Assembly: GCA_009993605.1 (NCBI GenBank)
Contig: JAACTB010000007.1
Coordinates: 877,644 to 941,643, forward strand
From: Erythrobacter sp.
Lineage (GTDB): Bacteria; Pseudomonadota; Alphaproteobacteria; Sphingomonadales; Sphingomonadaceae
Reading direction: 5' to 3'
DNA: 64,000 nucleotides
In this document: in pieces, positions 8,807-18,042 of the stretch
How the letters are laid out: each line of letters starts with the position of its first letter
Numbering within the stretch: the first letter of the stretch is position 1
Position numbers and translations under genes: made by a program
The notes under the pieces: model-generated
Told to the model about the DNA's origin: nothing
Seen by the model: only the letters and a program-made list of their open reading frames with translations
Databases searched by the model: none

Positions 8807-9715
8807 TTGACCCGCATCGCCTTTCTCGCCTGTGCCGAAACGCTGCCTCCCTCCGGACCGAACCCCGGTCCGCGACGGGGCGATGCGTTCGAGCACGATC
8901 TCGAGATCGCGGCCCTGCGCCCCGCGTTCGAGGCTGCCGGGATGGATCTGTTCGAACTGGACTGGCGTGCTCCGATCGACGACTTCGGCGGGATCGATCT
9001 CGCTCTGCTCGGCACGGCGTGGGATTATCAGGACCATCCCGAGGCTTTCCTGACCCGGCTCGACGAGCTGACCCGGAACGGCATCGCGGTCTGCAATCCG
9101 CCCGAAATCGTCCGCTGGAACAAGGACAAAGGGTATCTGCGAGAACTGGCGGAACGCGGCGTCCCGATCATTCCGACCCGCTGGCATAACGATGCGGGCC
9201 GCGACCAGATCGCCGCCGCGATGGACGAATTTGCGACCGATCGCGTGGTGGTCAAACGCCGCGTCGGTGCGGGAGCGCTGGGCCAGCACAGCTTTGCGCG
9301 CAACAGCCTGCCCGCTCCCGAATGGCGCATGGGCCGCGCCTGTCTGATCCAGCCCTTCCTTGCGAGCGTGGTCGAGGAGGGGGAATACACTTTCGTCTTC
9401 ATCGATGGCCAGTTCAGCCATGGGGTCCTGAAACGTGCGGCGGCGGGCGATTACCGGATCCAGTCGCTCTATGGCGGTGTGGAGAGCGTCTACACACCGA
9501 GCGAAGCCGATCTGGCGAACGCCGAGGCCGTGATCGCCGCCCTACCCTTCGCGGAGCCGCTCTACGCCCGCATAGACATGGCGCGGCTTCCTTCGGGCGA
9601 ACTGGCCGTGATGGAAGCGGAGCTGATCGAACCCTATCTCTATCCCGAACAGGGGCCGGATCTGGGCCAACGACTGGCCAAAGCGGTGCGCGCCCGCCTC
9701 GCCCGAAAGAGCTAG
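8807..9715 (+). CDS. ATP-grasp domain protein
   Basis: A 302-residue protein with ATP-grasp features: a lysine in VVVKRRVGAGALGQH, a Q-P-F segment (LIQPFLASVVEEGEYTFVFI) at the nucleotide-binding hinge, and the metal-binding acidic stretch MEAELIEPYLYP. It resembles glutathione synthetase/RimK-like ligases that join a carboxylate to an amine or thiol through an acyl-phosphate. The start is a TTG at 8807 with GAGG 8 bases upstream; no ATG is available before the first conserved segment. Its 3' end overlaps the convergent gene by 4 bases. Substrate unknown. Confidence 0.8.
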   Translation: MTRIAFLACAETLPPSGPNPGPRRGDAFEHDLEIAALRPAFEAAGMDLFELDWRAPIDDFGGIDLALLGTAWDYQDHPEAFLTRLDELTRNGIAVCNPPEIVRWNKDKGYLRELAERGVPIIPTRWHNDAGRDQIAAAMDEFATDRVVVKRRVGAGALGQHSFARNSLPAPEWRMGRACLIQPFLASVVEEGEYTFVFIDGQFSHGVLKRAAAGDYRIQSLYGGVESVYTPSEADLANAEAVIAALPFAEPLYARIDMARLPSGELAVMEAELIEPYLYPEQGPDLGQRLAKAVRARLARKS

Positions 9716-10806
9716 CTGTCCGCGCTCGCCTGTTCGGGCGTACCACTCCCTTGCATCCGATAACGCACCCGCGTTTCGCAATTGGTGAAGCCTGCATTCT
9801 TCTGCGCGCTCGAGCGCTCGATCATCCGCTTGGCCGCTTCGCCGAAATCATCGGTCGGCTCGGCGCGCAGGACGCGGACATTGCCGATCTCTCCCCATGT
9901 CGCGACATCATAAACGATGTCCGCCCACCCTTCGATCGAGCGCGCCAGATAGGCCGCGGGGAAAGTCAGCTGCGGTGCGCGATCCCATTCCAGCGCCGCG
10001 CAGGGATCGGTCCAGCCGGGAGCCCGCGGCGGCGCGGGCGGCGCGGGCAAGACTGCCGCGTTGCGCCAATAGGGGTAGCTACAGTTGCGCCTGAGCGGCC
10101 CTTCGGTGAAACGGCTGTTTGCCACCGCCTCTTCGGACGCCTCGGCGAGCGCATCATTGCCGGTTCCGTACAGATGGTGGACATTCACCGTCTCGCCGGA
10201 CGCCGCGACATCGAACCCGATCATCACCCAGTCGCGCACCCCGGGCGTCGCCGGAATTCGCTCGAAATTCGGAAAGGCCTGCATCAGCGTCTGCGTGCCC
10301 TGACGGCATTCGTCGCCTGAATGGAGCCGATCATACGCCTCCTTCGGCAGGCGCGGCGTCTGGTTGGTCATGATATAGGATGCCAGTTCGACCGGCTCGG
10401 CCTTGTCCACCGAACGCATCACCGGTTGGTAGGTTATCGAACATCCCATGCGCGCGGCACCCGCTGCAAATCGGCTCGACGCCAGAGCGGGTCCGGCCGT
10501 GCCTTCCGCCAAGAATGCGGGCGAAGTGCGTGTAATCGAGAGTGGCCGCCCTGTCGGATCTATCGCGAACTCGAAGACCATTGCGGACGGTTGCGTCCCT
10601 CGCCCGCCCCACAGCGAATTATACGGCCGACGACCTTCGACGACAGGGACTTCGACGCCGTCATCGCAGTGGACCGGTCCGGGCATCCAGCTGACCAATT
10701 GTTGGGTCGCCGCATCAGCGTTCGGCACTCCGACCGTGACCACGGGCGGCTCCGGCGGTATCGCCAAGGCGGCGGTTCCGAGCAAAGCCGATACCAATCC
10801 GATCAT
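9712..10806 (-). CDS. TonB C-terminal-like periplasmic protein
   Basis: A 364-residue protein with a short N-terminal hydrophobic signal (ending ALAIPP) and repeated segments of TonB_C type: AMVFEFAIDPTGRPLSI, VMIGFDVAASGETVNVHHL and ADIVYDVATWGEIGNVRVL. Each has the strand-turn-strand pattern of TonB C-terminal domains, and the last is followed by a helix containing FGEAAKRMIE. Such proteins transmit or sense envelope signals, but without an obvious proton-motive transmembrane anchor a true TonB role is uncertain. It is convergent with the ATP-grasp gene. Confidence 0.68.
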   Translation of the reverse strand: MIGLVSALLGTAALAIPPEPPVVTVGVPNADAATQQLVSWMPGPVHCDDGVEVPVVEGRRPYNSLWGGRGTQPSAMVFEFAIDPTGRPLSITRTSPAFLAEGTAGPALASSRFAAGAARMGCSITYQPVMRSVDKAEPVELASYIMTNQTPRLPKEAYDRLHSGDECRQGTQTLMQAFPNFERIPATPGVRDWVMIGFDVAASGETVNVHHLYGTGNDALAEASEEAVANSRFTEGPLRRNCSYPYWRNAAVLPAPPAPPRAPGWTDPCAALEWDRAPQLTFPAAYLARSIEGWADIVYDVATWGEIGNVRVLRAEPTDDFGEAAKRMIERSSAQKNAGFTNCETRVRYRMQGSGTPEQASADS

Positions 10807-10846
10807 CCCCGCATTCCTTCGTTTTCAGTGACGGACAGGTTCGCCC

Positions 10847-11380
10847 CTACCCCTTCCACTCCCGCCGTTCTTCCGCTGCTTTCAGGACTTCATAGGCGAT
10901 TTGCAGTTTCTGGAATTCCTGCGCGGCTTCCGCGTCGTTCGGCTTCACGTCCGGGTGGACCGTCTTCGCCTTTTCGCGCCAGGCCTTCTTGATTGCGGGG
11001 AAGTCGGCATCGCTTTCGAGGCCGAGTGCGTCCAGTGCGCGCATCTCGTCCTGGGTGCGCGAGCCGTCGCCGCTGCCGCCCCAGCCGTAATGCTGCGCTT
11101 CGGCATAGCCTGCATTCTCAGCCTGCTCGGCCTTGGTGCGCGCGGCCTTTTCTGCCTTGTCGAGCCCTTCGAAATAATCCCATTTCTGATTGTATTCGGC
11201 GGCATGGCGCTGGCAGAAATACCAGCGATCGCGGCTGTTGGGCGCCTTGGGCGCGGGGCAATCGCCCACCTCCTCGCAGCCATGGCGGTCGCACAGCTTG
11301 ACGTTCGCCGCCGCGCGCTCGCTTTCATAGCCGCGCCAGCGGGGAAAGCCCCAATCGTTGGAACGACGGGGCTTAGGCAT
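10847..11380 (-). CDS. J-domain (DnaJ-like) protein
   Basis: A 177-residue protein with a C-terminal J domain (about residues 115-172) carrying the diagnostic HPD in KTVHPDVK, so it should stimulate an Hsp70 ATPase. The N-terminal half has a cysteine- and histidine-containing stretch (CDRHGCEE, then WYFCQRHAAEYNQ) that may bind a metal. The arrangement with the J domain at the C-terminus is common in small alphaproteobacterial co-chaperones. Client unknown. It sits between the TonB-like gene and pal on the same strand. Confidence 0.87.
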   Translation of the reverse strand: MPKPRRSNDWGFPRWRGYESERAAANVKLCDRHGCEEVGDCPAPKAPNSRDRWYFCQRHAAEYNQKWDYFEGLDKAEKAARTKAEQAENAGYAEAQHYGWGGSGDGSRTQDEMRALDALGLESDADFPAIKKAWREKAKTVHPDVKPNDAEAAQEFQKLQIAYEVLKAAEERREWKG

Positions 11381-11502
11381 CTGAATCAGTCACTATAAAA
11401 TCGGGCATCGCCAGTAACCTAGGCTTTCGGACCGGCAATGCCAATGTCGCAGAAGCGAGGGAGCGTCCGGTATCACGACCGCCCCCTCGACCTGCAATCG
11501 GA

Positions 11503-12021
11503 TCAGTTGATCACCACGCTCGCGGCGCGCCGGTTCTGCGCCCAGGCGCTTTCATTGCTGCCGAGCGCCACGGGGCGTTCCTTGCCATAGCTGACGGTGC
11601 GGATGCGCGTCGCCGGAATGCCCAGGCTGACGAGATAGTTCTTCGCCGCATTGGCGCGCCGCTCACCCAGAGCGAGGTTGTATTCGCGCGTGCCGCGCTC
11701 GTCCGCGTGACCTTCGACGGTGAAGGTGATCTGCGGATACTGGCTGAAATACTGCGCCTGCACCTGCAAACGGCGCGTATCCTCGGCATCGATATTGTAA
11801 CGGTCGGTGTCGAAATAGACGACCGTATTCTGCGCGCCGACGGTTTCGGTGAAATGGCGCTGCGTACCGGGAGCGGCCACGCCCGGTCCGTTCGGCGCGG
11901 GGGTGGTCGCCGGCACGGTCTGCTGCGGGGGCGGCGGCAGTTCTTCGGGCGGCTGCTTCTTACAGGCGGCGAGCGCGAGCGCGCTGGCGAGGCAGACGGT
12001 GGCGGTCAGACGGGTGTTCAT
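11503..12021 (-). CDS. pal: Peptidoglycan-associated lipoprotein
   Basis: Outer-membrane lipoprotein that binds peptidoglycan and TolB, stabilising the envelope and promoting constriction at division. The signal ends LALAAC (lipobox), followed by a proline-rich linker and an OmpA-like domain with TVEGHADERGTREYN, the diaminopimelate-binding region, and the NRRAASVVIN end. The 172-residue length is normal. It is the last gene of the tol-pal cluster, 72 bases after tolB. Confidence 0.97.
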   Translation of the reverse strand: MNTRLTATVCLASALALAACKKQPPEELPPPPQQTVPATTPAPNGPGVAAPGTQRHFTETVGAQNTVVYFDTDRYNIDAEDTRRLQVQAQYFSQYPQITFTVEGHADERGTREYNLALGERRANAAKNYLVSLGIPATRIRTVSYGKERPVALGSNESAWAQNRRAASVVIN

Positions 12022-12093
12022 AGGGGCCGATCCTTTTCGACTGTTTCAAAACCGGTGTGCGACCCGGCGAATGCAATACTCAAACCAATGCTT

Positions 12094-13500
12094 TTACGGC
12101 AGGATCGGTCCCCATGCCGGGTCCGATCCGTCGACCGGGGTCGGCAGCTGGCGCTCGTTCTCGCCCGTCAGATCGACCTGCCACAAGCCGGTATTGCCCG
12201 AATTGCGCTCGGTGCGGAAAAACTGGACGATGCGGCCATTGGGCGACCAGGTCGGCGCCTCGTCCTGCCATCCGCTCGTCAGACGGCGGGCATTGCCGCC
12301 GCTCGGCGTCATGACGTAGATGTTGAAATTGCTCGCATTGGTAAAGGCGATCTGGTCGCCGCGCGGGCTCCATTCGGGCGTGGCGCAGCGCGAGCTGCCG
12401 AAGCTGATCCGGCGCTGATTGGTGCCGTCGGCGTTCATGATATAGCATTGCTGATTGCCCGACCGGTCGCTCTCGAACACGATCTGGCGCCCATCGGGCG
12501 AGAAGGATCCGCCGATATCGATCCCGGGTGCGTCGGTCAGCCGCGTGCTCTGGCCGCCCGTTACGGGAACGCGATAGATGTCGGTATTGCCGCCGACGGC
12601 CATCGAATAGAGGATATAGCGCCCATCCGGGCTCCAGCGCGGGGCGAAGGTCGGATTAGCGCTCTCCGTCACCAGAGTCTGGCTCCCCGTGCCCACGTCG
12701 TAGACGTAGATGCGCGGATTGCCGTCGACATAGCTCAGATAGACGAGCTGGCGATAATCGGGCGAATAGCGCGGGGTCAGCGCAGTCGTACGGCCGGTGG
12801 TGATGAAGCGGTGGTTCGCCCCGTCGCTGTCCATGATGGCGAGCCGCTTGGTGCGGTTATCCTTCGGCCCCGTCTCGGCGATATAGGCGATGCGGCTGTC
12901 GAAGAACGGGCTTTCCCCGGTCAGGCGCGAATAGACGAGGTCGGCGCATTTGTGCGCGGCGCGGCGCCAGTCGGACGGAGGCACCACCCAACCCTCGCGC
13001 ACCAGCTCGTCGCGCAGGGCCATGTCGTAAAGATAGCAGCCGATCGTCAGCTTCCCGTCGCTGCGCCCGCGGACATAGCCATGCACCAGCATTTCGGCAT
13101 TCCGGCTCGACCAGGTGCCCCAGGCGGGCGCCGTGATCTCGGAATAGCTGGGCGTCGGCAGCGAATCCGGGCCGGTCGGCTTGAACAACCCGTTATTGCG
13201 CAGGTCCGAGGTGATGACGCGCGCCAGCTCGATCCCGAGCGCGGAGGTGCCCGACTGGTTGGCGGGCGTCGGCACGTTCCGGTCGGTCGCGAAGGCGGGA
13301 ATGGCGATGCCGAGATCGTCGAGCCGGCCTTCGTAACTGACCGAGACGTTGAGGCCTTCACCCTCGTCCACCGTTTCGATCACGCCGCCTTCGGGAGGCG
13401 CTTCGCCCAGATCCTGATTCTGGGCGCTGAGCGGGGTGGCGATGAGCGCTGCGCCAGTGAGCAGTGGGGCCAGCAGCGGGGCGAGAATACGCGAAATCAT
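12094..13500 (-). CDS. tolB: Tol-Pal system beta-propeller protein TolB
   Basis: Periplasmic component that links the TolQRA motor to Pal. The 468-residue product has an N-terminal signal region, a TolB N-domain (DLGIAIPAFATDRN..) and a C-terminal six-bladed propeller with repeated WSPDGR/FSPDGR motifs. Its start overlaps the end of tolA by 4 bases, so translation is probably coupled. Same-strand order ybgC-tolQ-tolR-tolA-tolB-pal matches the usual proteobacterial cluster. Confidence 0.97.
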   Translation of the reverse strand: MISRILAPLLAPLLTGAALIATPLSAQNQDLGEAPPEGGVIETVDEGEGLNVSVSYEGRLDDLGIAIPAFATDRNVPTPANQSGTSALGIELARVITSDLRNNGLFKPTGPDSLPTPSYSEITAPAWGTWSSRNAEMLVHGYVRGRSDGKLTIGCYLYDMALRDELVREGWVVPPSDWRRAAHKCADLVYSRLTGESPFFDSRIAYIAETGPKDNRTKRLAIMDSDGANHRFITTGRTTALTPRYSPDYRQLVYLSYVDGNPRIYVYDVGTGSQTLVTESANPTFAPRWSPDGRYILYSMAVGGNTDIYRVPVTGGQSTRLTDAPGIDIGGSFSPDGRQIVFESDRSGNQQCYIMNADGTNQRRISFGSSRCATPEWSPRGDQIAFTNASNFNIYVMTPSGGNARRLTSGWQDEAPTWSPNGRIVQFFRTERNSGNTGLWQVDLTGENERQLPTPVDGSDPAWGPILP

Positions 13501-14405
13501 TGGGCGAGCCTCCAGTCGAGGTTGGCGGTGATGGTCTTCCAGGCCTCGTAATATTCTTCCGGCAGATCGAACGGCGCGGCCAGTTGCACGGCGCGGATCG
13601 CCTGTTCGGCGTGGCGGTCGGCCTGGGCGCGATTGGTGTCGTTGACGCCGGTCTGGCGCGCCACGGTGGGGCGGCCCTGCAATTTGCCATCCGCGCTCAA
13701 TTGGAAGCGCACATAGGTGACGATCTTTTCGACCTCCGGCCCGTTGGGCGGCTGCCAGTGCGGCTTGATCTGCCGCGCGACGGCAGACGCGATCGAGGCC
13801 TTGGCGCTTGCCCCAATCTGCGAGGCGGGGGTGCGGGTTTCGGTGCTGGTCGCGCTGTCGCCGGCTCCAGCGAGGAAATTGTCGCCGATGCGCGATGCGC
13901 CCCCGGTCCTGGCAGCGGGCTGCGCCGGGCGCTCGGCGGTTCGAGCGGGCGCCTCGGCACGGCGCGGTGTCTCGGTCCGGCGAGCGGGTGAAGGCGCGGG
14001 CGCAGGCGCAGGCGTGCGCGCGCGTTCGGTCTGGCGCGGCGCCGGCCTTTCGACTGGACGCGGTGCCGGGCGTTCGACCGGACGGGCGACGGGCCGCTCG
14101 ACCGGTCTTTCGACGGGACGTTCCACCGGGCGCTCCACCGGAGCGGGCGGGATTTCGGACGGCGGTGCGGGCGTGTCGCTCAGGATGGGCGCCGTCGACG
14201 CGGCGCTCTCGCTGACCGGATCGGGCGCGGTCGAGGTGAGGCCGACCTCGTCCGTCAGATTCACCGTCATGCGCTCGATCGGCTGCACGTTCTCGCGCTT
14301 GGTCGGCTGGAGCAGCAAGACGATCAGCAACAGGATGTGCAGCGCGACGGCCACGAACAGGCCGACGCGCTCTTCCCCTACAAGACCGGTTCTCTCCATC
14401 ATCAC
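13497..14405 (-). CDS. tolA: TolA-like energy transducer
   Basis: Inner-membrane protein spanning the periplasm to connect the TolQR motor with TolB/Pal. A single N-terminal helix (VALHILLLIVLLL) is followed by a long low-complexity linker of E-R-P-V and R-P-A-P units (about residues 88-165) and a C-terminal TolA/TonB-like domain beginning near residue 200 (ASAVARQIKPHWQPPNG). At 302 residues it is short compared with enterobacterial TolA, and the linker is proline-rich instead of a long alanine/lysine helix, as in many alphaproteobacteria. Confidence 0.9.
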   Translation of the reverse strand: MMMERTGLVGEERVGLFVAVALHILLLIVLLLQPTKRENVQPIERMTVNLTDEVGLTSTAPDPVSESAASTAPILSDTPAPPSEIPPAPVERPVERPVERPVERPVARPVERPAPRPVERPAPRQTERARTPAPAPAPSPARRTETPRRAEAPARTAERPAQPAARTGGASRIGDNFLAGAGDSATSTETRTPASQIGASAKASIASAVARQIKPHWQPPNGPEVEKIVTYVRFQLSADGKLQGRPTVARQTGVNDTNRAQADRHAEQAIRAVQLAAPFDLPEEYYEAWKTITANLDWRLAQ

Positions 14406-14409
14406 GCGG

Positions 14410-14855
<446 letters not shown>

Positions 14856-14856
<1 letters not shown>

Positions 14857-15554
14857 TATTTCAGCTCCAGCTGGCGGCTGAAGCTGGAATGCAACCGGTC
14901 GGAAAACCGCGTCAGCCGCGCTTCGTAGCGATTCACCGAATGGCTGAAGCGGTTATAGGCGATAACCGCCGGGATCGCGGCGAAGAGCCCGATCGCGGTG
15001 GCGAACAGCGCTTCGGAAATACCCGGCGCGACCACGGCCAGCGACGAATTTTCCTGCGCGCCGATCTGGAAGAAGCTGTTCATGATACCCCAGACCGTCC
15101 CGAACAGGCCGACGAAGGGCGCGACCGATCCGACCGTGGCGAGAAAGTTCAGCCGGTCCGCGAGGATATCCGCCTCGTTCGCGACCTGGCTTTCCATCGC
15201 GGAGGCGAGCCGCTGCCGCACCCCGTCGCGATCCTTCACCCCGTCGCGCGTCGAACGGCGCCATTCGGCCACGCCGGCATTGGCGACGCGCGCGGGCGGC
15301 AGATCCTTGCGCCCGCGTTCGGACATGAAGCGGTCGAAATTCTCCGCCTGCCAGAAATCCTCCTCGTAGGATTTGGTCTTGCCGTTCAGGCGGCCCATTC
15401 TGAGGCCGAATCCGACGATGATCATCCAGACCCAAATGCTGGCGAGCAACAGCCCCGCCATCACGAGCTGGACGACGATATCGGCATCGAGAAACAGTTC
15501 GACCGGATCGAGCCGGGTCGGCGCCGCGACGGCAAGAAGGGAAATTGTGGTCAT
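14856..15554 (-). CDS. tolQ: MotA/TolQ/ExbB family proton channel protein
   Basis: Inner-membrane motor subunit with three helices: one near residues 25-50 ([20 protein letters not shown]) and a pair flanking the conserved [21 protein letters not shown] segment and [24 protein letters not shown]. The 232-residue length is typical. It forms the TolQR complex that energises TolA. It lies 16 bases after the thioesterase gene, the first gene of the cluster. Confidence 0.97.
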
Positions 15555-15570
15555 CTAAGGTCCTGGGCTT

Positions 15571-16023
15571 TTACGGGTTACTGGCCATGAAGCGGGCAAA
15601 GGCGGCGCGCCATTCTTCGGGCTGGCGGCGCGGGCGGCCATCGGGGGCGACGAAGCCGACGCGCAAGTCGGCTTCCGCAAGCACCTCGTCGCCGCGACGC
15701 GCGGTCTGGTGCATCCGGCAGCTTGCCGCGCGCATTTCGGTGCAGCGCGTCTCGATCATGACGTCATCATCGAGCTTTGCGGGTCGCAAAAATTTGAGCT
15801 GCACATCGGCGACGGCATAGGCCCCCACCCCCGCCTCGATCGCGGCCCGCTGGTCGATGTCGAGGCGGCGCAACAGATCGGAACGGGCGCGTTCGAACCA
15901 GCGCAGGTAATTGGCATGATAGGTGATGCCCGACAGGTCCGTATCCTCGTAATAGACGCGCACCGCATAGAAATGCGACGCGCCATCTATCGTGCCATCG
16001 GGAAAGGAAGGTCGAGCCATCAC
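15571..16023 (-). CDS. ybgC: Tol-Pal-associated acyl-CoA thioesterase
   Basis: Hot-dog-fold thioesterase of 150 residues. The catalytic signature YYEDTDLSGITYHANYLRWFERAR contains the conserved aspartate of the 4HBT family (in DTDLSGI), and the rest matches YbgC length. It is regularly the first gene of tol-pal clusters; its link with envelope function is known from association with acyl carrier protein and phospholipid enzymes, but the physiological substrate is unclear. Confidence 0.95.
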   Translation of the reverse strand: MMARPSFPDGTIDGASHFYAVRVYYEDTDLSGITYHANYLRWFERARSDLLRRLDIDQRAAIEAGVGAYAVADVQLKFLRPAKLDDDVMIETRCTEMRAASCRMHQTARRGDEVLAEADLRVGFVAPDGRPRRQPEEWRAAFARFMASNP

Positions 16024-16101
16024 CGGCGCGTTAGCCGAGGTCGGACTCCCCCGGCAATCGAAACCGACGAAGCGTTGGCGAGAGGCGATGGACGCTCGGC
16101 C

Positions 16102-16482
16102 CTATCGCCGCGCAATCATCGGCCCGAGCGGTTCGCCGCCGAAAAGGTGAACGTGAAGGTGCGGGACCTCCTGCCCCCCATGCGGCCCGACATTGGCGAG
16201 GAGGCGATAGCCGGGTTCGACCAGACCCTTCTGCCGCGCCACGGTCCCGACAGCCCGGACGAAACCGCCGATTTCCTCGTCCGAGGCATCACGCGAGAAA
16301 TCGTCCCAGCTGACATAGCGGCCTTTGGGGACGACCAGCGTGTGGATTTCGGCCTGCGCGTTGATATCCTCGAAGGCGTAGGCCCATTCGTCTTCATAGA
16401 CCTTGGTCGAAGGAATCTCGCCGCGCAGGATCTTGGCGAAGATATTCGCATCGTCATAGGGCTTGGTCGCGTCGATGGGCAT
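16102..16482 (-). CDS. HIT family (HINT-type) nucleotide hydrolase
   Basis: A 126-residue histidine-triad protein with the defining HLHVHLFGG motif near the C-terminus and the IPSTKVYEDEWAYAF segment typical of the HINT branch, which hydrolyses purine nucleoside phosphoramidates and adenylylated lysine. The ATG at 16482 has AGGAG 6 bases upstream, and overlaps the hisE stop as TGATG, so it is translationally coupled to hisE. A longer reading upstream through hisE is only an open frame. Confidence 0.95.
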   Translation of the reverse strand: MPIDATKPYDDANIFAKILRGEIPSTKVYEDEWAYAFEDINAQAEIHTLVVPKGRYVSWDDFSRDASDEEIGGFVRAVGTVARQKGLVEPGYRLLANVGPHGGQEVPHLHVHLFGGEPLGPMIARR

Positions 16483-16796
16483 CAGCTGCTCCTGCTCGCT
16501 TTTTCCTCGAGACCCGAAACGCCTTCGCGGCGATCGAGTTCGGCCATGACTTCGTTCAAGGTCACGTCCTTTTCCGCCAGCATGACCAGCAGGTGGAACA
16601 GAACGTCGGCTGCCTCGCCGATCAATTCCCCACGATCCTGCGCCAGGGCAGCGACCACCGCTTCGACCGCTTCTTCGCCGAATTTGCGGGCGATCACCGG
16701 CAGGCCGCGCGCCGAGAGGCTGGCGACATAGCTGGTTGCGGCGTCCGCACGGCGACGGTCGGCGATCGTGTTTTCCAGGCGAAAGAGCGTGTCCAT
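16482..16796 (-). CDS. hisE: Phosphoribosyl-ATP pyrophosphatase
   Basis: HisE hydrolyses phosphoribosyl-ATP to phosphoribosyl-AMP, the second step of histidine synthesis. The 104-residue protein has the MazG-like metal-binding helix motifs KFGEEAVEAVVAA and GEAADVLFHLLVMLAEK. It is a separate HisE, not fused to HisI as in enterobacteria. It overlaps the HIT gene start and lies downstream of hisF and a small membrane-like ORF. Confidence 0.96.
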   Translation of the reverse strand: MDTLFRLENTIADRRRADAATSYVASLSARGLPVIARKFGEEAVEAVVAALAQDRGELIGEAADVLFHLLVMLAEKDVTLNEVMAELDRREGVSGLEEKASRSS

Positions 16797-16856
16797 GATC
16801 GCGCACCCATGCGGCGCGGCGCGGACGAAATCAATGCCGCGGAGGGGCGTCGCCGC

Positions 16857-17030
16857 TCAATCCTCGCTCGGCGCGCCCGATCGGATACCGATAAGGCGCC
16901 CGGCCACCAGCGCCCCGCATGCGGTCAGGATCACGGCAAGCGCGCTCGGTTCGCCGACGGCGTGCGACATGGTCTGCACGAACGGCAGGTCCGCGACCTG
17001 GGAGGCAAGAGCGGCGAGGTGATTCGTCAT
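16857..17030 (-). CDS. Small membrane protein with PEP-CTERM-like C-terminus
   Basis: A 57-residue ORF between hisF and hisE. The N-terminal half is soluble and ends in VGEPSALAVILTACGALVAG, then a basic tail RLIGIRSG. This resembles a tripartite sorting signal (a proline-containing motif, one transmembrane helix, then arginines), but the exact PEP triad is GEP and the mature part would be only about 27 residues, so a simple single-pass microprotein is equally likely. No strong ribosome binding site is visible. Hypothetical. Confidence 0.55.
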   Translation of the reverse strand: MTNHLAALASQVADLPFVQTMSHAVGEPSALAVILTACGALVAGRLIGIRSGAPSED

Positions 17031-17060
17031 GCGGTGCTTTTATCATAGGATATTGCAAAC

Positions 17061-17088
17061 AAGGGCACCCAGAGATGGGCTGTCCCTT
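17061..17088 (-). terminator. Hairpin after hisF
   Basis: Outer arms AAGGG/CCCTT and inner arms CCCA/TGGG with a GAGA loop form an interrupted stem 33 bases past the hisF stop. No T-run follows on the minus strand, so it may be an RNA-processing or stabilising hairpin instead of a terminator. Confidence 0.35.
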
Positions 17089-17120
17089 TGCGAGACTGGT
17101 TCGGTTGCCGCCGTGAAAGG

Positions 17121-17879
17121 CTAGACGCGCACCGGCAGGCCTGCGGCGCGCAGAGCGTCATGCGCCTCGGCGATGCTGTACTGGCCAAAATGGAAGATCG
17201 AGGCGGCGAGCACCGCGCTCGCATGGCCCTCGGTCACGCCCGCGACGAGATGATCGAGCGTTCCGACGCCACCGCTCGCAATCACGGGCACGCGCACCGC
17301 ATCGGCGATCGTGCGGGTGAGGTCGAGATCGTACCCCCGCTTCGTCCCGTCCCCATCCATCGAGGTCACCAGCAATTCGCCCGCTCCCAGTTCCGCCAGG
17401 CGCACGGCGTGTTCGACCGCATCGATTCCGGTCGCGCGGCGTCCGCCATGGGTAAAGATTTCCCAGCCGTCTCCGGTGGACCGCGCATCCACGCTGGCGA
17501 CCACGCACTGGCTGCCGAAACGCTCGGCGATCTCGGCGACCAGTTCGGGCCGTTCGACCGCCGCGCTGTTGACCGCGACCTTGTCCGCGCCTGCCAGCAG
17601 CAGCGCGCGCGCATCCTCGGCGCTGCGCACGCCGCCGCCCACGGTCAGCGGCATGAAGCAGACCGCGGCAGTGCGCCGGACGATGTCGAGCAGCGTCCCG
17701 CGCCCTTCGTGGCTGGCGGAAATGTCGAGGAAGCACAACTCGTCCGCCCCCGCCGCATCGTAGGCCTGCGCCTGCTCGACCGGGTCGCCTGCATCCTTCA
17801 AGTCGACGAAATTGACGCCCTTGACCACGCGGCCATTCGCCACGTCGAGGCAGGGGATCACGCGAACGCGGACTGTCAT
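17121..17879 (-). CDS. hisF: Imidazole glycerol phosphate synthase cyclase subunit
   Basis: HisF joins ammonia delivered by HisH to PRFAR, producing imidazole-glycerol phosphate and AICAR. The 252-residue TIM barrel starts [20 protein letters not shown], with the catalytic aspartate in CLDV and the second in the VASVDARS region; the phosphate-binding [13 protein letters not shown] is present. The partner hisH and the previous-step hisA lie upstream on the same strand, separated by an inserted palindromic repeat. Confidence 0.98.
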   Translation of the reverse strand: MTVRVRVIPCLDVANGRVVKGVNFVDLKDAGDPVEQAQAYDAAGADELCFLDISASHEGRGTLLDIVRRTAAVCFMPLTVGGGVRSAEDARALLLAGADKVAVNSAAVERPELVAEIAERFGSQCVVASVDARSTGDGWEIFTHGGRRATGIDAVEHAVRLAELGAGELLVTSMDGDGTKRGYDLDLTRTIADAVRVPVIASGGVGTLDHLVAGVTEGHASAVLAASIFHFGQYSIAEAHDALRAAGLPVRV

Positions 17880-17883
17880 ATAT

Positions 17884-18027
17884 CCTCCCCGGCTCGGGGA
17901 GGGGGACCGCCGCCGAAGGCGGGGGTGGAGGGGCGCCGCCGCAGAAAAGCTCCAGCGATTGGGCGGGTCGAAGAGGGGTGCCCCTCCACCATGCTACGCA
18001 TGGTCCCCCTCCCCGTACCGGGGAGGA
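17884..18027. repeat. Composite inverted repeat (four nested hairpins) between hisA and hisF
   Basis: Left arm 17884-17934 and right arm 17975-18027 are inverted copies. Each outer end is itself a perfect hairpin: CCTCCCCG-GCT-CGGGGAGG and CCTCCCCG-TAC-CGGGGAGG. Inner hairpins follow: ACC(G)CCGCC-GAA-GGCGG(G)GGT on the left and ACCATGC-TAC-GCATGGT on the right, and GGTGGAGGGGC pairs with GCCCCTCCACC. The whole can fold as a branched cruciform. It looks like a REP/BIME-like dispersed element; copy number needs a genome search. Confidence 0.8.
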
Positions 18028-18042
18028 TCGAAAACGCATCCA

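Noticed and set aside
7204..9015. A long 603-codon open frame on the minus strand over the PLP-enzyme gene
   Set aside because: No recognisable family; it is a high-GC shadow of the real genes on the plus strand.
17061..17088. Classical intrinsic terminator after hisF
   Set aside because: No T-run follows on the minus strand; kept only as a low-confidence hairpin.
17880..18042. Coding sequence between hisA and hisF
   Set aside because: The stretch is entirely explained by nested inverted repeats; open frames across it have no homology and include native gene shadows.
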